The notes below the pieces were generated by a model that saw only the letters and a program-made list of their open reading frames with translations, made no database searches and was not told the origin of the DNA. A DNA stretch of 64,000 bases from Styela clava (taxonomy: Eukaryota; Chordata; Ascidiacea; Stolidobranchia; Styelidae). The stretch covers positions 19,583,395-19,647,394 of the forward strand of contig NC_135250.1 in the NCBI RefSeq assembly GCF_964204865.1, written 5' to 3'. Shown piece after piece: positions 1 to 12,200 of this stretch. Positions within the stretch are counted from its first letter, which is position 1, and each line of letters opens with the position of its first letter. Made by a program: the position numbers and the translations under genes.

Positions 1-3000
1 AGGGTTATTGGTGTTTTTTGACGGTTTTTCACTGTTTTTAAGCGTTTTAGCAGGTTATTGGTGTTTTTTGACGGTTTTTCACTGTTTTTAAGCGTTTTAG
101 CAGGGTTATTGGTGTTTTTTGACTGTTTTCCACTGTTTTTAAGCGTTTTAGCAGGGTTATTGGTGTTTTTTGACGGTTTTTCACTGTTTTTAAGCGTTTC
201 AGCGGGGTCATTGGTGTTTTTTGACGGTTTTTCACTGTTTTTAAGCGTTTTAGCAGGGTCATTGGTGTTTTTTGACGGTTTTTTCACTGTTTTTAAGCGT
301 TTTAGCAGGGTTATTGGTGTTTTTTGACGGTTTTTTACTGTTTTTAAGCGTTTTAGCAGGGTTATTGGTATTTTTTGACGTTTTTCACTGTTTTTAAGCG
401 TTTTAGCAGGGTTATTGGTTTTTTTTTGACGGTTTTTCACTGTTTTTAAGCGTTTTAGCACGTATATTGGTGTTTTTTGACTGTTTTTCACTGTTTTTAA
501 GCGTTTTAGCAGGGTTATTGGTGTTTTTTGACGGTTTTTCACTGTTTTTAAGCGTTTTAGCAGGATTATTGGTGTTTTTTGACGGTTTTTCACTGTTTTT
601 AAGCGTTTTAGCAGGGTTATTGGTGTTTTTTGACGGTTTTTCACTGTTTTTAAGCGTTTAGCAGGGTTATTGGTGTTTTTGACGGTTTTTCACTGTTTTT
701 AAGCGTTTTAGCAGTGTTATTGGTGTTTTTGACGGTTTTTCACTGTTTTTAAGCGTTTTAGCAGGGTTATTGGTGTTTTTTGACGGTTTTCCACTCTTTT
801 TAAGCGTTTTAGCAGGGTTATTGGTGTTTTTTGAAGGTGTTTCACTGTTTTTAAGCGTTTTAGCAGGGTTATTGGTGTTTTTTGACGGTTTTTCACTGTT
901 TTTAAGCGTTTTAGCAGGGTTCTTGGTGTTTTTTGACGGTTTTTCACTGTTTTTAAGCGTTTTAGCAGGGTTATTGGTGTTTTTCGACGGTTTTTCACTG
1001 TTTTTAAGCGTTTTAGCAGGGATATTGGTGTTTTTTGACTGTTTTCCACTGTTTTTAAGCGTTTTAGCAGGGTTATTGGTGTTTTTTGACGGTTTTTCAC
1101 TGTTTTCAAGCGTTTTAGCGGGGTCATTGGTGTTTTTTGACGGTTTTTCACTGTTTTTAAGCGTTTTAGCAGGGTCATTGGTGTTGTTTGACGGTTTTTT
1201 CACTGTTTTTAAGCGTTTTAGCAGGGTTATTGGTGTTTTTTGACGGTTTGTTACTGTTTTTAAGCGTTTTAGCAGGGTTATTGGTATTTTTTGACGATTT
1301 CACTGTTTTTAAGCGTTTTAGCAGGGTTATTGGTGTTTTTTGACGGTTTTTCACTGTTTTTAAGCGTTTTAGCAGGTATATTGGTGTTTTTTGACTGTTT
1401 TTCACTATTATTAAGCGTTTTAGCAGGGTTATTGGTGTTTTTTGACGGTTTTTCACTGTTTTTAAGCGTTTTAGCAGGATTATTGGTGTTTTTTGACGGT
1501 TTTTCACTGTTTTTAAGCGTTTTAGCAGGGTTATTGGTGTTTTTTGACGGTTTTTCACTGTTTTTAAGCGTTTTAGCAGGGTTATTGTTGTTTTTTGACG
1601 GTTTTTCACTGTTTTTAAGCGTATTAGCAGGGTTATTGGTGTTTTTTGACGGTTTTTCACTGCTTTTAAGCGTTTTAGCAGGGTTATTGGTGTTTTTTGA
1701 CGGTTTTTCACTGTTTTTAAGCGTTTTAGCAGGGTTATTGGTGTTTTTTGACGGTTTTTCACTGTTTTTAAGAGTTTTAGCAGGATTATTGGTGTTTTTT
1801 GACGGTTTTTCACTGTTTTTAAGCATTTTAGCAGGGTCATTGGTGTTTTTTGACGGTTTTCCACTGTTTTTAAGCGTTTAGCAGGGTTATTGGTGTTTTT
1901 TGACGGTTTTTCACTGTTTTTAGGCGTTTTAGCAGTGTTATTGGTGTTTTTGACGGTTTTTCATTGTTTTTAAGCGTTTTAGCAGGGCTATTGGTGTTTT
2001 TTGACGGTTTTTCACTTTTTTTAAGCGTTTTAGCAGGGTCATTGGTGTTTTTTGACGGTTTTTCACTGTTTTTAAGCGTTTTAGCAGGGTCATTGGTGGT
2101 TTTTGACGGTTTTTCACTGTTTTTAAGCGTTTTAGCAGGGTCCTTGGTGTTTTTTGACGGTTTTTCACTGTTTTTGAGCGTTTTAGCAGGGTAATTAGTG
2201 TTTTTTGACTGTTTTTCACTGTTTTTAAGCGTTTTAGCAGGGTTATTGGTGTTTTTTGACGGTTTTTCACTGTTTTTAAGCGTATTAGCAGGGTTATTGG
2301 TGTTTTTTGACGGTTTTTCACTGTTTTTAAGCGTTTTAGCAGGGTTATTGGTGTTTTTTGACGGTTTTTCACTGTTTTCAAGCGTTTTAGCAGGGTTATT
2401 GTTGTTTTTTGACGGTTTTTCACTGTTTTTAAGCGTTTTAGCAGGGTTATTGGTGTTTTTTGACGGTTTTTCACTGTTTTTAAGCGTTTTAGCAGGGTTA
2501 TTGGTGTTTTTGGGCGGTTTTTCACTGTTTTTAAGCGTTTTAGCAGGGTTATTGGTGTTTTTTGACGGTTTTTCACTGTTTTTAATCGTTTTAGCAGGGT
2601 TATTGGTGTTTTTTGACTGTTTTTCACTGTTTTTAAGCGTTTTAGCAGGGTTATTGGTGTTTTTTGACGGTTTTTCACTGTTTTTAAGCGTTTTAGCAGG
2701 GATATTGGTGTTTTTTGACTGTTTTTCACTGTTTTTAAGCGTTTTAGCAGGGTTATTGGGGTTTTTTGACGGTTTTTCACTGTTTTTAAGCGTTTTAGCG
2801 GGGTCATTGGTGTTTTTTGACGTTTTTTCAATGTTTTTAAGCGTTTTAGCAGGGTCATTGGTGTTTTTTGACAGTTTTTCACTGTTTTTAAGCGTTTTAG
2901 CAGGGTTATTGGTGTTTTTTGACGGTTTTTCACTGTTTTTAAGCGTTTTAGCAGGGTCATTGGTGTTTTTTGACGGTTTTTTACTGTTTCTAAGCGTTTT

Positions 3001-6000
3001 AGCAGGGTTATTGGTGTTTTTTGACTTTTTTCACTGTATTTAAGCGTTTTAGCAGGGTTATTGGTGTTTTTTGACGGTTTTTCACTGTTTTTTATGCGTT
3101 TTAGCAGGGATATTGGTGTTTTTTGACTGTTTTTCACTGTTTTTAAGCGTTTTAGCAGGGTTATTGGTGTTTTTTGACGGTTTTTCACTGTTTTTAGGCG
3201 TTTCAGCAAGATTATTGGTGTTTTTTGACGGTTTTTCACTGTTTTTAAGCGTTTTAGCAGGGTTATTGGTGTTTTTTGACGGGTTTTTTACTGTTTTTAA
3301 GCGTTTTAGCAGGGTTATTGGTGTTTTTTGACGGTTTTCCAATGTTTTTAAGCGTTTTAGCAGGGTTATTGGTGTTTTTTGACGGTTTTTCACTGTTTTG
3401 AAGCGTTTTAGCAGGGTTATTGATGTTTTTTGAAGGTTTTTCACTGTTTTTAAGCGCTTTAGCAGGGTTATTGGTGTTTTTTGTCGGTTTTTCACTGTTT
3501 TTAAGCGTTTTAGCGGGGTTATTGGTGTTTTCTGACTGTTTTTCACTGTTTTTACGCGTTTTAGCAGGGTTATTGGTGTTTTTTGACGGTTTTTCACTGT
3601 TTTTAAGCGTTTTAGCAGGGATATTGGTGTTTTTTGACTGTTTTTAACTGTTTTTAAGCGTTTTAGCAGGGTTATTGGTGTTTTTTGACGGTTTTCACTG
3701 TTTTTAAGCGTTTTAGCGGGGTCATTGGTGATTTTTGACGGTTTTTTACTGTTTTCAAGCGTTTTAGCAGGGTCATTGGTGTTTTTTGACGGTTTTTTCA
3801 CTGTTTTTAAGCGTTTTAGCAGGGTTATTGGTGTTTTTTGACGGTTTTTTACTGTTTTTAAGCGTTTTAGCAGGGTTATTGGTGTTTTTTGACGTTTTTT
3901 ACTGTTTTTAAGCGTTTTAGCAGGGTCATTGGTGTTTTTTGACGGTTTTTTCACTGTTTTTAAGCGTTTTAGCAGGGTTATTGGTGTTTTTTGACGGTTT
4001 TTTACTGTTTTTAAGCGTTTTAGCAGGGTTATTGGTGTATTTTGACGGTTTTTCACTGTTTTCAAGCGTTTTAGCAGGGTTATTGGTGTTTTTTGACGGT
4101 TTTTCACTGTTTTTAAGCGTATTAGCAGGGTTATTGGTGTTTTTTGACGGTTTTTCACTGTTTTTAGGCGTTTTAGCAGAATTATTGGTGTTTTTTGACG
4201 GTTTTTCACTGTTTTTAAGCGTTTTAGCAGGGTTATTGTTGTTTTTTGACTGTTTTTCACTGTTTTTAAGCGTTTTAGCAGGGTTATTGGTGTTTTTTGA
4301 CGGTTTTTCAATGTTTTTAAGCGTTTTAGCAGGGCTATTGGTGTTTTTTGACGGTTTTTCACTTTTTTTAAGCGTTTTAGCAGCGTCATTGGTGTTTTTT
4401 GACGGTTTTTCACTGTTTTTAAGCGTTTTAGCAGGGTCATTGGTGGTTTTTGACGGTTTTTCACTGTTTTTAAGCGTTTTAGCAGGGTCCTTGGTGTTTT
4501 TTGACGGTTTTTCACTGTTTTTGAGCGTTTTAGCAGGGTAATTAGTGTTTTTTGACTGTTTTTCACTGTTTTTAGGCGTTTTAGCAGTGTTATTGGTGTT
4601 TTTGACGGTTTTTCATTGTTTTTAAGCGTTTTAGCAGGGCTATTGGTGTTTTTTGACGGTTTTTCACTTTTTTTAAGCGTTTTAGCAGGGTCATTGGTGT
4701 TTTTTGACGGTTTTTCACTGTTTTTAAGCGTTTTAGCAGGGTCATTGGTGGTTTTTGACGGTTTTTCACTGTTTTTAAGCGTTTTAGCAGGGTCCTTGGT
4801 GTTTTTTGATGGTTTTTCACTGTTTTTGAGCGTTTTAGCAGGGTAATTAGTGTTTTTTGACTGTTTTTCACTGTTTTTAAGCGTTTTAGCAGGGTTATTG
4901 GTGTTTTTTGACGGTTTTTCACTGTTTTTAAGCGTATTAGCAGGGTTATTGGTGTTTTTTGACGGTTTTTCACTGTTTTTAAGCGTTTTAGCAGGGTTAT
5001 TGGTGTTTTTTGACGGTTTTTCACTGTTTTCAAGCGTTTTAGCAGGGTTATTGTTGTTTTTTGACGGTTTTTCACTGTTTTTAAGCGTTTTAGCAGGGTT
5101 ATTGGTGTTTTTTGACGGTTTTTCACTGTTTTTAAGCGTTTTAGCAGGGTTATTGGTGTTTTTGGGCGGTTTTTCACTGTTTTTAAGCGTTTTAGCAGGG
5201 TTATTGGTGTTTTTTGACGGTTTTTCACTGTTTTTAATCGTTTTAGCAGGGTTATTGGTGTTTTTTGACTGTTTTTCACTGTTTTTAAGCGTTTTAGCAG
5301 GGTTATTGGTGTTTTTTGACGGTTTTTCACTGTTTTTAAGCGTTTTAGCAGGGATATTGGTGTTTTTTGACTGTTTTTCACTGTTTTTAAGCGTTTTAGC
5401 AGGGTTATTGGGGTTTTTTGACGGTTTTTCACTGTTTTTAAGCGTTTTAGCGGGGTCATTGGTGTTTTTTGACGTTTTTTCAATGTTTTTAAGCGTTTTA
5501 GCAGGGTCATTGGTGTTTTTTGACAGTTTTTCACTGTTTTTAAGCGTTTTAGCAGGGTTATTGGTGTTTTTTGACGGTTTTTCACTGTTTTTAAGCGTTT
5601 TAGCAGGGTCATTGGTGTTTTTTGACGGTTTTTTACTGTTTCTAAGCGTTTTAGCAGGGTTATTGGTGTTTTTTGACGTTTTTCACTGTATTTAAGCGTT
5701 TTAGCAGGGTTATTGGTGTTTTTTGACGGTTTTTCACTGTTTTTTATGCGTTTTAGCAGGGATATTGGTGTTTTTTGACTGTTTTTCACTGTTTTTAAGC
5801 GTTTTAGCAGGGTTATTGGTGTTTTTTGACGGTTTTTCACTGTTTTTAGGCGTTTAAGCAATATTATTGGTGTTTTTTGACGGTTTTTCACTGTTTTTAA
5901 GCGTTTTAGCAGGGTTATTGGTGTTTTTTGACGGGTTTTTTACTGTTTTTAAGCGTTTTAGCAGGGTTATTGGTGTTTTTTGACGGTTTTCCAATGTTTT

Positions 6001-8363
6001 TAAGCGTTTTAGCAGGGTTATTGGTGTTTTTTGACGGTTTTTCACTGTTTTGAAGCGTTTTAGCAGGGTTATTGATGTTTTTTGAAGGTTTTTCACTGTT
6101 TTTAAGCGCTTTAGCAGGGTTATTGGTGTTTTTTGTCGGTTTTTCACTGTTTTTAAGCGTTTTAGCGGGGTTATTGGTGTTTTCTGACTGTTTTTCACTG
6201 TTTTTACGCGTTTTAGCAGGGTTATTGGTGTTTTTTGACGGTTTTTCACTGTTTTTAAGCGTTTTAGCAGGGATATTGGTGTTTTTTGAATGTTTTTAAC
6301 TGTTTTTAAGCGTTTTAGCAGGGTTATTGGTGTTTTTTGACGGTTTTCACTGTTTTTAAGCGTTTTAGCGGGGTCATTGGTGATTTTTGACGGTTTTTTA
6401 CTGTTTTTAAGCGTTTTAGCAGGGTCATTGGTGTTTTTTGACGGTTTTTTCACTGTTTTTAAGCGTTTTAGCAGGGTTATTGGTGTTTTTTGACGGTTTT
6501 TTACTGTTTTTAAGCGTTTTAGCAGGGTTATTGGTGTTTTTTGACGTTTTTTACTGTTTTTAAGCGTTTTAGCAGGGTCATTGGTGTTTTTTGACGGTTT
6601 TTTCACTGTTTTTAAGCGTTTTAGCAGAGTTATTGGTGTTTTTTGACGGTTTTTTACTGTTTTTAAGCGTTTTAGCAGGGTTATTGGTGTATTTTGACGG
6701 TTTTTCACTGTTTTCAAGCGTTTTAGCAGGGTTATTGGTGTTTTTTGACGGTTTTTCACTGTTTTTAAGCGTATTAGCAGGGTTATTGGTGTTTTTTGAC
6801 GGTTTTTCACTGTTTTTAGGCGTTTTAGCAGAATTATTGGTGTTTTTTGACGGTTTTTCACTGTTTTTAAGCGTTTTAGCAGGGTTATTGTTGTTTTTTG
6901 ACTGTTTTCACTGTTTTTAAGCGTTTTAGCAGGGTTATTGGTGTTTTTTGACGGTTTTTCAATGTTTTTAAGCGTTTTAGCAGGGTTATTGGTGTTTTTT
7001 GACGGTTTTTCACTGTTTTTAAGCGTTTTAGCAGGGTTATTGTTGTTTTTTGACGGTTTTTCACTGTTTTTAAGCGTTTTAGCAGGGTTATTGGTGTTTT
7101 TTGACGGTTTTTCACTGTTTTTAAGCGTTTTAGCAGGGTTATTGGTGTTTTTTGACGGTTTTTCACTGTTTTTAAGCGTTTTAGCAGGGTTATTGGTGTT
7201 TTTTGACGGTTTTTCACTGTTTTTAAGCGTTTTAGCAGGGTTATTGGTGTTTTTTGACGGTTTTTCACTGTTTTTAAGCGTTTTAGCAGGGTTATTGGTG
7301 TTTTTTGACTGTTTTTCACTGTTTTTAAGCGTTTTAGCAGGGTTATTGGTGTTTTTTGACGGTTTTTCACTGTTTTTAAGCGTTTTAGCAGGGATATTGG
7401 TGTTTTTTGACTGTTTTTCACTGTTTTTAAGCGTTTTAGCAGGGTTATTGGTGTTTTGTGACGGTTTTTCACTGTTTTTAAGCGTTTTAGCTGGGTTATT
7501 GGTGTTTTTTGACGGTTTTTTACTGTTGTTAAGCGTTTTAGCAGGGTTATTGGTGTTTTTTGACGGTTTTTCACTGTTTTTAAGCGTTTTAGCATGGTTA
7601 TTGGTGTTTTTTGACGTTTTTCAATGTTTTTAAGCGTTTTAGCAGGGTTATTGGTGTTTTTTGACGGTTTTTCACTGTTTTTAAGCGTTTTAGCAGGGTT
7701 ATTGGTGTTTTTTGACGGTTTTTCACTGTTTTTAAGCGTTTTAGCAGGGTTATTGGTGTTTTTGTAGGTTTTTCCCAGTTTTTAAGCGTTTTAGCAGGGT
7801 TATTGGTGTTTTTTGGCGGTTTTTCACTGTTTTTAAGCGTTTTAGCAGGGTTATTGGTGTTTTTTGACGGTTTTTCACTGTTTTTAAGCGTTTTAGCAGG
7901 GTTATTGGTGTTTTTTGACGGTTTTTCACTGTTTTTAAGCGTTTTAGCAGGGATATTGATGTTTTTTGACGGTTTTTCACTGTTTTTGAGCGTTTTAGCG
8001 GGGTCATTGGTGTTTTTTGACGGTTTTTCACTGTTTTTAAGCGTTTTAGCAGGGTCATTGGTGTTTTTTGACGGTTTTTCACTGTTTTTAAGCGTTTTAG
8101 CAGAGTTATTGGTGTTTTTTGACGGGTTTTAACTGTTTTTAAGCGTTTTAGCGGGGTTATTGGTATTTTTTGACGTTTTTCACTGTTTTTAAGGGTTTTA
8201 GCAGGGATATTGGTGTTTTTGGACTGTTTTTCACTGTTTTTAAGCGTTTTAGCAGGGTTATTGGTGTTTTTTGACGGGTTTTCACTGTTTTTAAGCGTTT
8301 TAGCAGGATTATTGGTGTTTTTTGACCGTTTTTCACTGTTTTTAAGCGTTTTAGCAGGGTTAT
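1..8363. repeat. 51-bp minisatellite array, about 164 units
   Basis: The stretch is an uninterrupted head-to-tail array. On the plus strand each 51-base unit has the recurring blocks ttattggtg, ttttttgacgg, ttcactg, ttttaagcg and ttttagcaggg. Units differ by single substitutions and occasional one-base indels, mostly in T runs. The plus strand is strongly T-rich and the minus strand A-rich. Since 51 is a multiple of three, a 17-residue periodic peptide can be read in one plus frame (hydrophobic) and two minus frames (Lys/Thr/Asn-rich). These frames have no convincing start or splice signals and are broken repeatedly by indels, so I call it non-coding satellite DNA. The array is cut by the window start on the left. 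On the right it stops inside a unit at about 8363, where the U6 repeat begins. Confidence 0.97.
1910..6912. repeat. 2652-bp higher-order duplication inside the minisatellite
   Basis: Rare variant units recur at a fixed spacing of 2652 bases, which is 52 units of 51. Examples are the gtaattagtg variant at about 2192 and 4844, the gtgatttttg variant near 3727 and 6379, and the gatgttttttgaagg variant near 3420 and 6072. The block from about 1910 to 4260 is therefore repeated almost exactly at about 4562 to 6912, with only scattered differences. This points to a recent tandem duplication by unequal exchange within the satellite. Confidence 0.9.
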
Positions 8364-10194
8364 TAGACAGAGATTGAACTGTTAGTAATATTCCACTTTT
8401 TTCCTGAAATTGATTGAAATTAGAGATTTCCCACAAAATAGAGGAACGCTTCACGATTGTGCGTGCCATCCTTGCCCAGGGGCCATGCTAATCTTCTGTG
8501 TATCGTTCCATTTTTTTCACACGTACACTCGAAAGTAGTACACTCCACACACTCCCAGTGGTCGTATATGTACGTAGTAATTAGAAGTCAAATATCTATT
8601 ATGGTGGCTGTAATAGTAGTAGCAAAACGTTTCCTTCGAAATGACCATTGCTTGAAGGTATTTAATTTAAATACGATATGTCTGTTTAAGAGGAGAAACA
8701 AACCGTAATATATAATATTACCATTGATTGAAAGTTTATAACTTAGACTTACCACTCATCGATTCATACTTTTTAGACAAATATTCAAATTAACTGGTTT
8801 AATTTAACAGAGTTTGAACTGTTAGTAATATTCCACTTTTTTCCTGAAATTGAGTGAAATTAGAGATTTCCCACAAGAAAGAGGAGCGCTTCATGATCGT
8901 GCATGTCATCTTTGCGCAGGGGACATGCTAATTTTCTCTGTATCGCTCAATTTTTTTCATATGTACACTGGAAAGTAGTATACTCCACACACTCCGAGTG
9001 GTCGTATATGTACGCAGTAATTAGAATTCAAATATCTATTATGGTGGCTGTAATAGTAGTAGCAAAATGTTTCCACCGAAATTACCATTGGTTGAAGGTA
9101 TTTAATTTAAATACGATATGTCTGTTTAAGAGAAGAAACAAACCGTAATATATAATATTACCATTGATTGAAAGTTTATAACTTAGACTTACCACTCATC
9201 GATTCATACTTTTTAGACAAATATTCAAATTCACTGGTGTAATTAAACAGAGATTGAAATTTTAGTAATATTCCACTTTTTTCCTGAAATTGAGTGAAAT
9301 TAGAGATTTCCCACAAAATAGAGGAACGCTTCACGATTGTGCGTGCCATCCTTACCAAGGGGCCATTCTAATCTTCCATGTATCGTTCCATTTTTTTCAT
9401 AAGTACACTCGAAAGTAGTACACTCCACACACTCCCAGTGGTCGTATATGTACGTAGAAATTAGAAGTCAAATATCTATTATGGTGGCTGTGATAGTAGT
9501 AGAAAAATGTTTCCTCCGAAATTACCATTGGTTGAAGGTATTTAATTTAAATACGATATGTCTGTTTAAGAGGAGAAACAAACCGTTATATATGATATTA
9601 CCATCGATTGAAAGTTTATAACTTGGAATTTTCACTCATCGATTCATACTTTTTAGAGAAATAGTCAAATTAACTGGTTTAATTGAACAGAGATTAAACT
9701 GTTAGTAGTATTCCACATTTTTCGTAAAATTTATTAAAATTAGAGATTTCCCACAAAATAGAGAAACGCTTTACGATTGTGCGTGTCATCCTTGCGCAGG
9801 GGCCATGCTAATCTTCTCTGCATCGTTCCAATTTTTTAATATGTACACTCGAAAGTAGTACACTACACACACTCCCAGTGGTCGTATATGTACGTAGTAA
9901 TTAGAAGTCAAATATCTAATATGGTGGCTGTAATAGTAGTAGCAAAATATTTCCTCCGAAATGACCATTGGTTTAAGGTATTTAATTTAAATACGATATG
10001 TCTGTTTAAAAGGAGAAACAAACCGTTATATATGATATTACCATCGATTGAAAGTTTATAACTTGGAATTTCCACTCATCGATTCATACTTTTTAGACAA
10101 ATAGTCAAATTAACTGGTTTAATTGAACAGAGATTGAACTGTTAGTAATATTCCACTTTTTTCCTGAAATTGAGTGAAATTAGAGATTTCCCAC

Positions 10195-10303
10195 AAAAAA
10201 GAGGAACGCTTCACGATTGTGCGTGTCATCCTTGCGCAGGGGACATGCTAATCTTCTCTGTATCGCTCAAATTTTTTCATATGTACACTCGATAGTATTA
10301 CAC
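10195..10303 (-). ncRNA. U6: U6-like snRNA, ACAGAGA-type divergent copy
   Basis: ACAGAGA and the AGC triad are intact. Other positions differ: TTTGAGCGATACAGAG before the box, CATGTCCCC after the triad, and a changed 5' hairpin (aatactatcgag on the minus strand). A T run follows GCGTTCCTC. It may be a pseudogene or a weakly functional variant; similar sequences occur at about 8881, 10637, 12396 and 17245. Confidence 0.6.
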
Positions 10304-11516
10304 TCCACACACTCCCAGTGGTCGTATATGTACGTAGTAATTAGAAGTCAAATATCTATTATGGTGGCTGTAATAGTAGTAGCAAAATGTTTCCTCCGAA
10401 ATGACCATTCGTTGAAGGTATTTTATTTAAATACGATATGTCTGTTTAAGAGGAGAAACAAACCGTTATATATGATATTACCATCGATTGAAAGTTTATA
10501 ACTTGGAATTTCCACTCATCAATTCATACTTTTTAGACAAATAGTCAAATTAACTGGTTTAATGGAACAGAGATTGAACTGTTAGTAATATTCCACTTTT
10601 TTCCTGAATTTGAGTGAAATTAGAGATTTCCCACAAAAAAGAGGAACGCTTCACGATCGTGCGTGTCATCCTTGCGCAGGGGACATGCTAATCTTCTCTG
10701 TATCGCTCAAATTTTTTCATATGTATACTCGATAGTAGTACACTCCACACACTCCCAGTGGTCGTATATGTACGTAGTAATTAGAAGTCAAATATCTATT
10801 ATGGTGGCTGTAATAGTAGTAGCAAAATGTTTCCTCCGAAATGACCATTCGTTGAAGGTATTTTATTTAAATACGATATGTCTGTTTAAGAGGAGAAACA
10901 AATCGGTATATATGATATTACCATCGATTGAAAGTTTATAATTTGGGCTTTTTTCTCATCAATTCATACTTTTTAGACAAATAGTCAAATTCACTGATGT
11001 AATTAAACAGAGATTGAACTGTTAGTAATATTCCACTTTTTTCCTGAAATTGATTGAAATTAGAGATTTCCCACAAAATAGAGAAACGCTTCACGATTGT
11101 GCGTGTCATCCTTGCCCAGGGGCCATGCTAATCTTCTGTGTATCGTTCCATTTTTTTCATACGTACACTCGAAAGTAGTACACTCCACACACTCCCAGTG
11201 GTCGTATATGTACGTAGTAATTAGAAGTCAAATATCTATTATGGTGGCTGTAATAGTAGTAGCAAAACGTTTCCTTCGAAATGACCATTGGTTGAAGGTA
11301 TTTAATTTAAATACGATATGTCTGTTTAGGAGGAGAAGCAAAAACCGGTATATATGATATTACCGTCGATTGAAAGTTTATAACTTGGGATTTTTACTCA
11401 TCGATTCATACTTTTTAGACAAATAGTTAAATTCACCTGTGTAATTAAACAGAGATTGAACTGTTAGTAATATTCCACTTTTTTCCTGAAATTGAGTGAA
11501 ATTAAAGATTTCCCAC

Positions 11517-11566
11517 AAAACAGAGGAACGCTTCACGATTGTGCGTGTCATCCTTGCGCAGGGGCC

Positions 11567-11597
<31 letters not shown>

Positions 11598-11625
11598 CTC
11601 ATATGTACACTCGAAAGTAGTACAC
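11517..11625 (-). ncRNA. U6: U6 spliceosomal snRNA, canonical copy
   Basis: U6 snRNA is the catalytic RNA of the spliceosome. This copy reads, 5' to 3' on the minus strand, a stem-loop with a UUCG loop, then TTGGAACGATACAGAGAAG (ACAGAGA box intact), GATTAGCATGG (AGC triad intact), CCCCTGCGCAAGGATGACAC (internal stem-loop intact), a 3' arm ending GCGTTCC, and a T4 terminator. The length of 109 bases is close to the 107 of vertebrate U6. One base differs in the A-rich linker after the 5' stem-loop. A TATA-like element lies about 22-26 bases upstream. Confidence 0.9.
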
Positions 11626-11955
11626 TCCACACACTCCCAGTGGTCGTATATGTATGTAGTAATTAGAAGTCAAATATCTATTATGGTGGCTGTAATAGTA
11701 GTAGCCAAATGTTTCCTCCGAAATTACCATTGGTTGAAGGTATTTAATTTAAATACGATATGTCTTTTTAAGAGGAGAAACAAACCGTTATATATGATAT
11801 TACCATCGATTGAAATTTTATACTTGGAATTTTCACTCATCGATTCATACTTTTTAGAGAAATAGTCAAATTAACTGGTTTAATTGAACAGAGATTGAAC
11901 TGTTAGTAATATTCCACTTATTTCGTAAAATTTATTAAAATTAGAGATTTCCCAC

Positions 11956-12005
11956 AAAATAGAGGAACGCTTCACGATTGTGCGTGTCATCCCTGCGCAG
12001 GGGCC

Positions 12006-12036
<31 letters not shown>

Positions 12037-12064
12037 TTCATATGTACACTCGAAAGTAGTACAC
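11956..12064 (-). ncRNA. U6: U6 snRNA, near-canonical copy
   Basis: Same architecture as the canonical copies, with intact ACAGAGA box, AGC triad, 5' stem-loop with UUCG loop and T4 terminator. It differs by one base in the internal stem-loop (GCGCAGGG where canonical U6 has GCGCAAGG), which would weaken a stem pair. Its TATA-like element is at about 12086-12090, 22-26 bases upstream of the inferred start. Confidence 0.85.
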
Positions 12065-12200
12065 TCCACACACTCCCAGTGGTCGTATATGTACGTAGTA
12101 ATTAGAAGTCAAATATCTATTATGGTGGCTGTAATAGTAGTAGCAAAATGTTTCCTCCGAAATTACCATTGGTTGAAGGTATTTAATTTAAATACGATAT
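12065..12200 (-). promoter_or_regulatory. Pol III snRNA-type upstream region of a U6 unit (representative)
   Basis: Counting upstream from the inferred U6 start at 12064, a TATA-like ATATA lies at about -22 to -26 (12086-12090). A conserved block, whose plus strand reads attagaagtcaaatatc (12101-12117, about -37 to -53), sits where animal snRNA genes carry their proximal element. A perfect 17-base palindrome, GTATTTAATTTAAATAC (12179-12195), lies at about -115 to -131. The same arrangement recurs in nearly every unit, including those with damaged U6 bodies. TATA at this distance and a T4 terminator fit Pol III type 3 genes. The proximal-element assignment is an inference from position. Confidence 0.55.

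Noticed and set aside
1175-7595. Long minus-strand frames (up to 494 codons) of Lys/Thr/Asn-rich 17-residue repeats
   Set aside because: They follow from a 51-bp satellite unit without stops. They are broken by frameshifts, switch between two repeating frames, and have no promoter, splice or start context.
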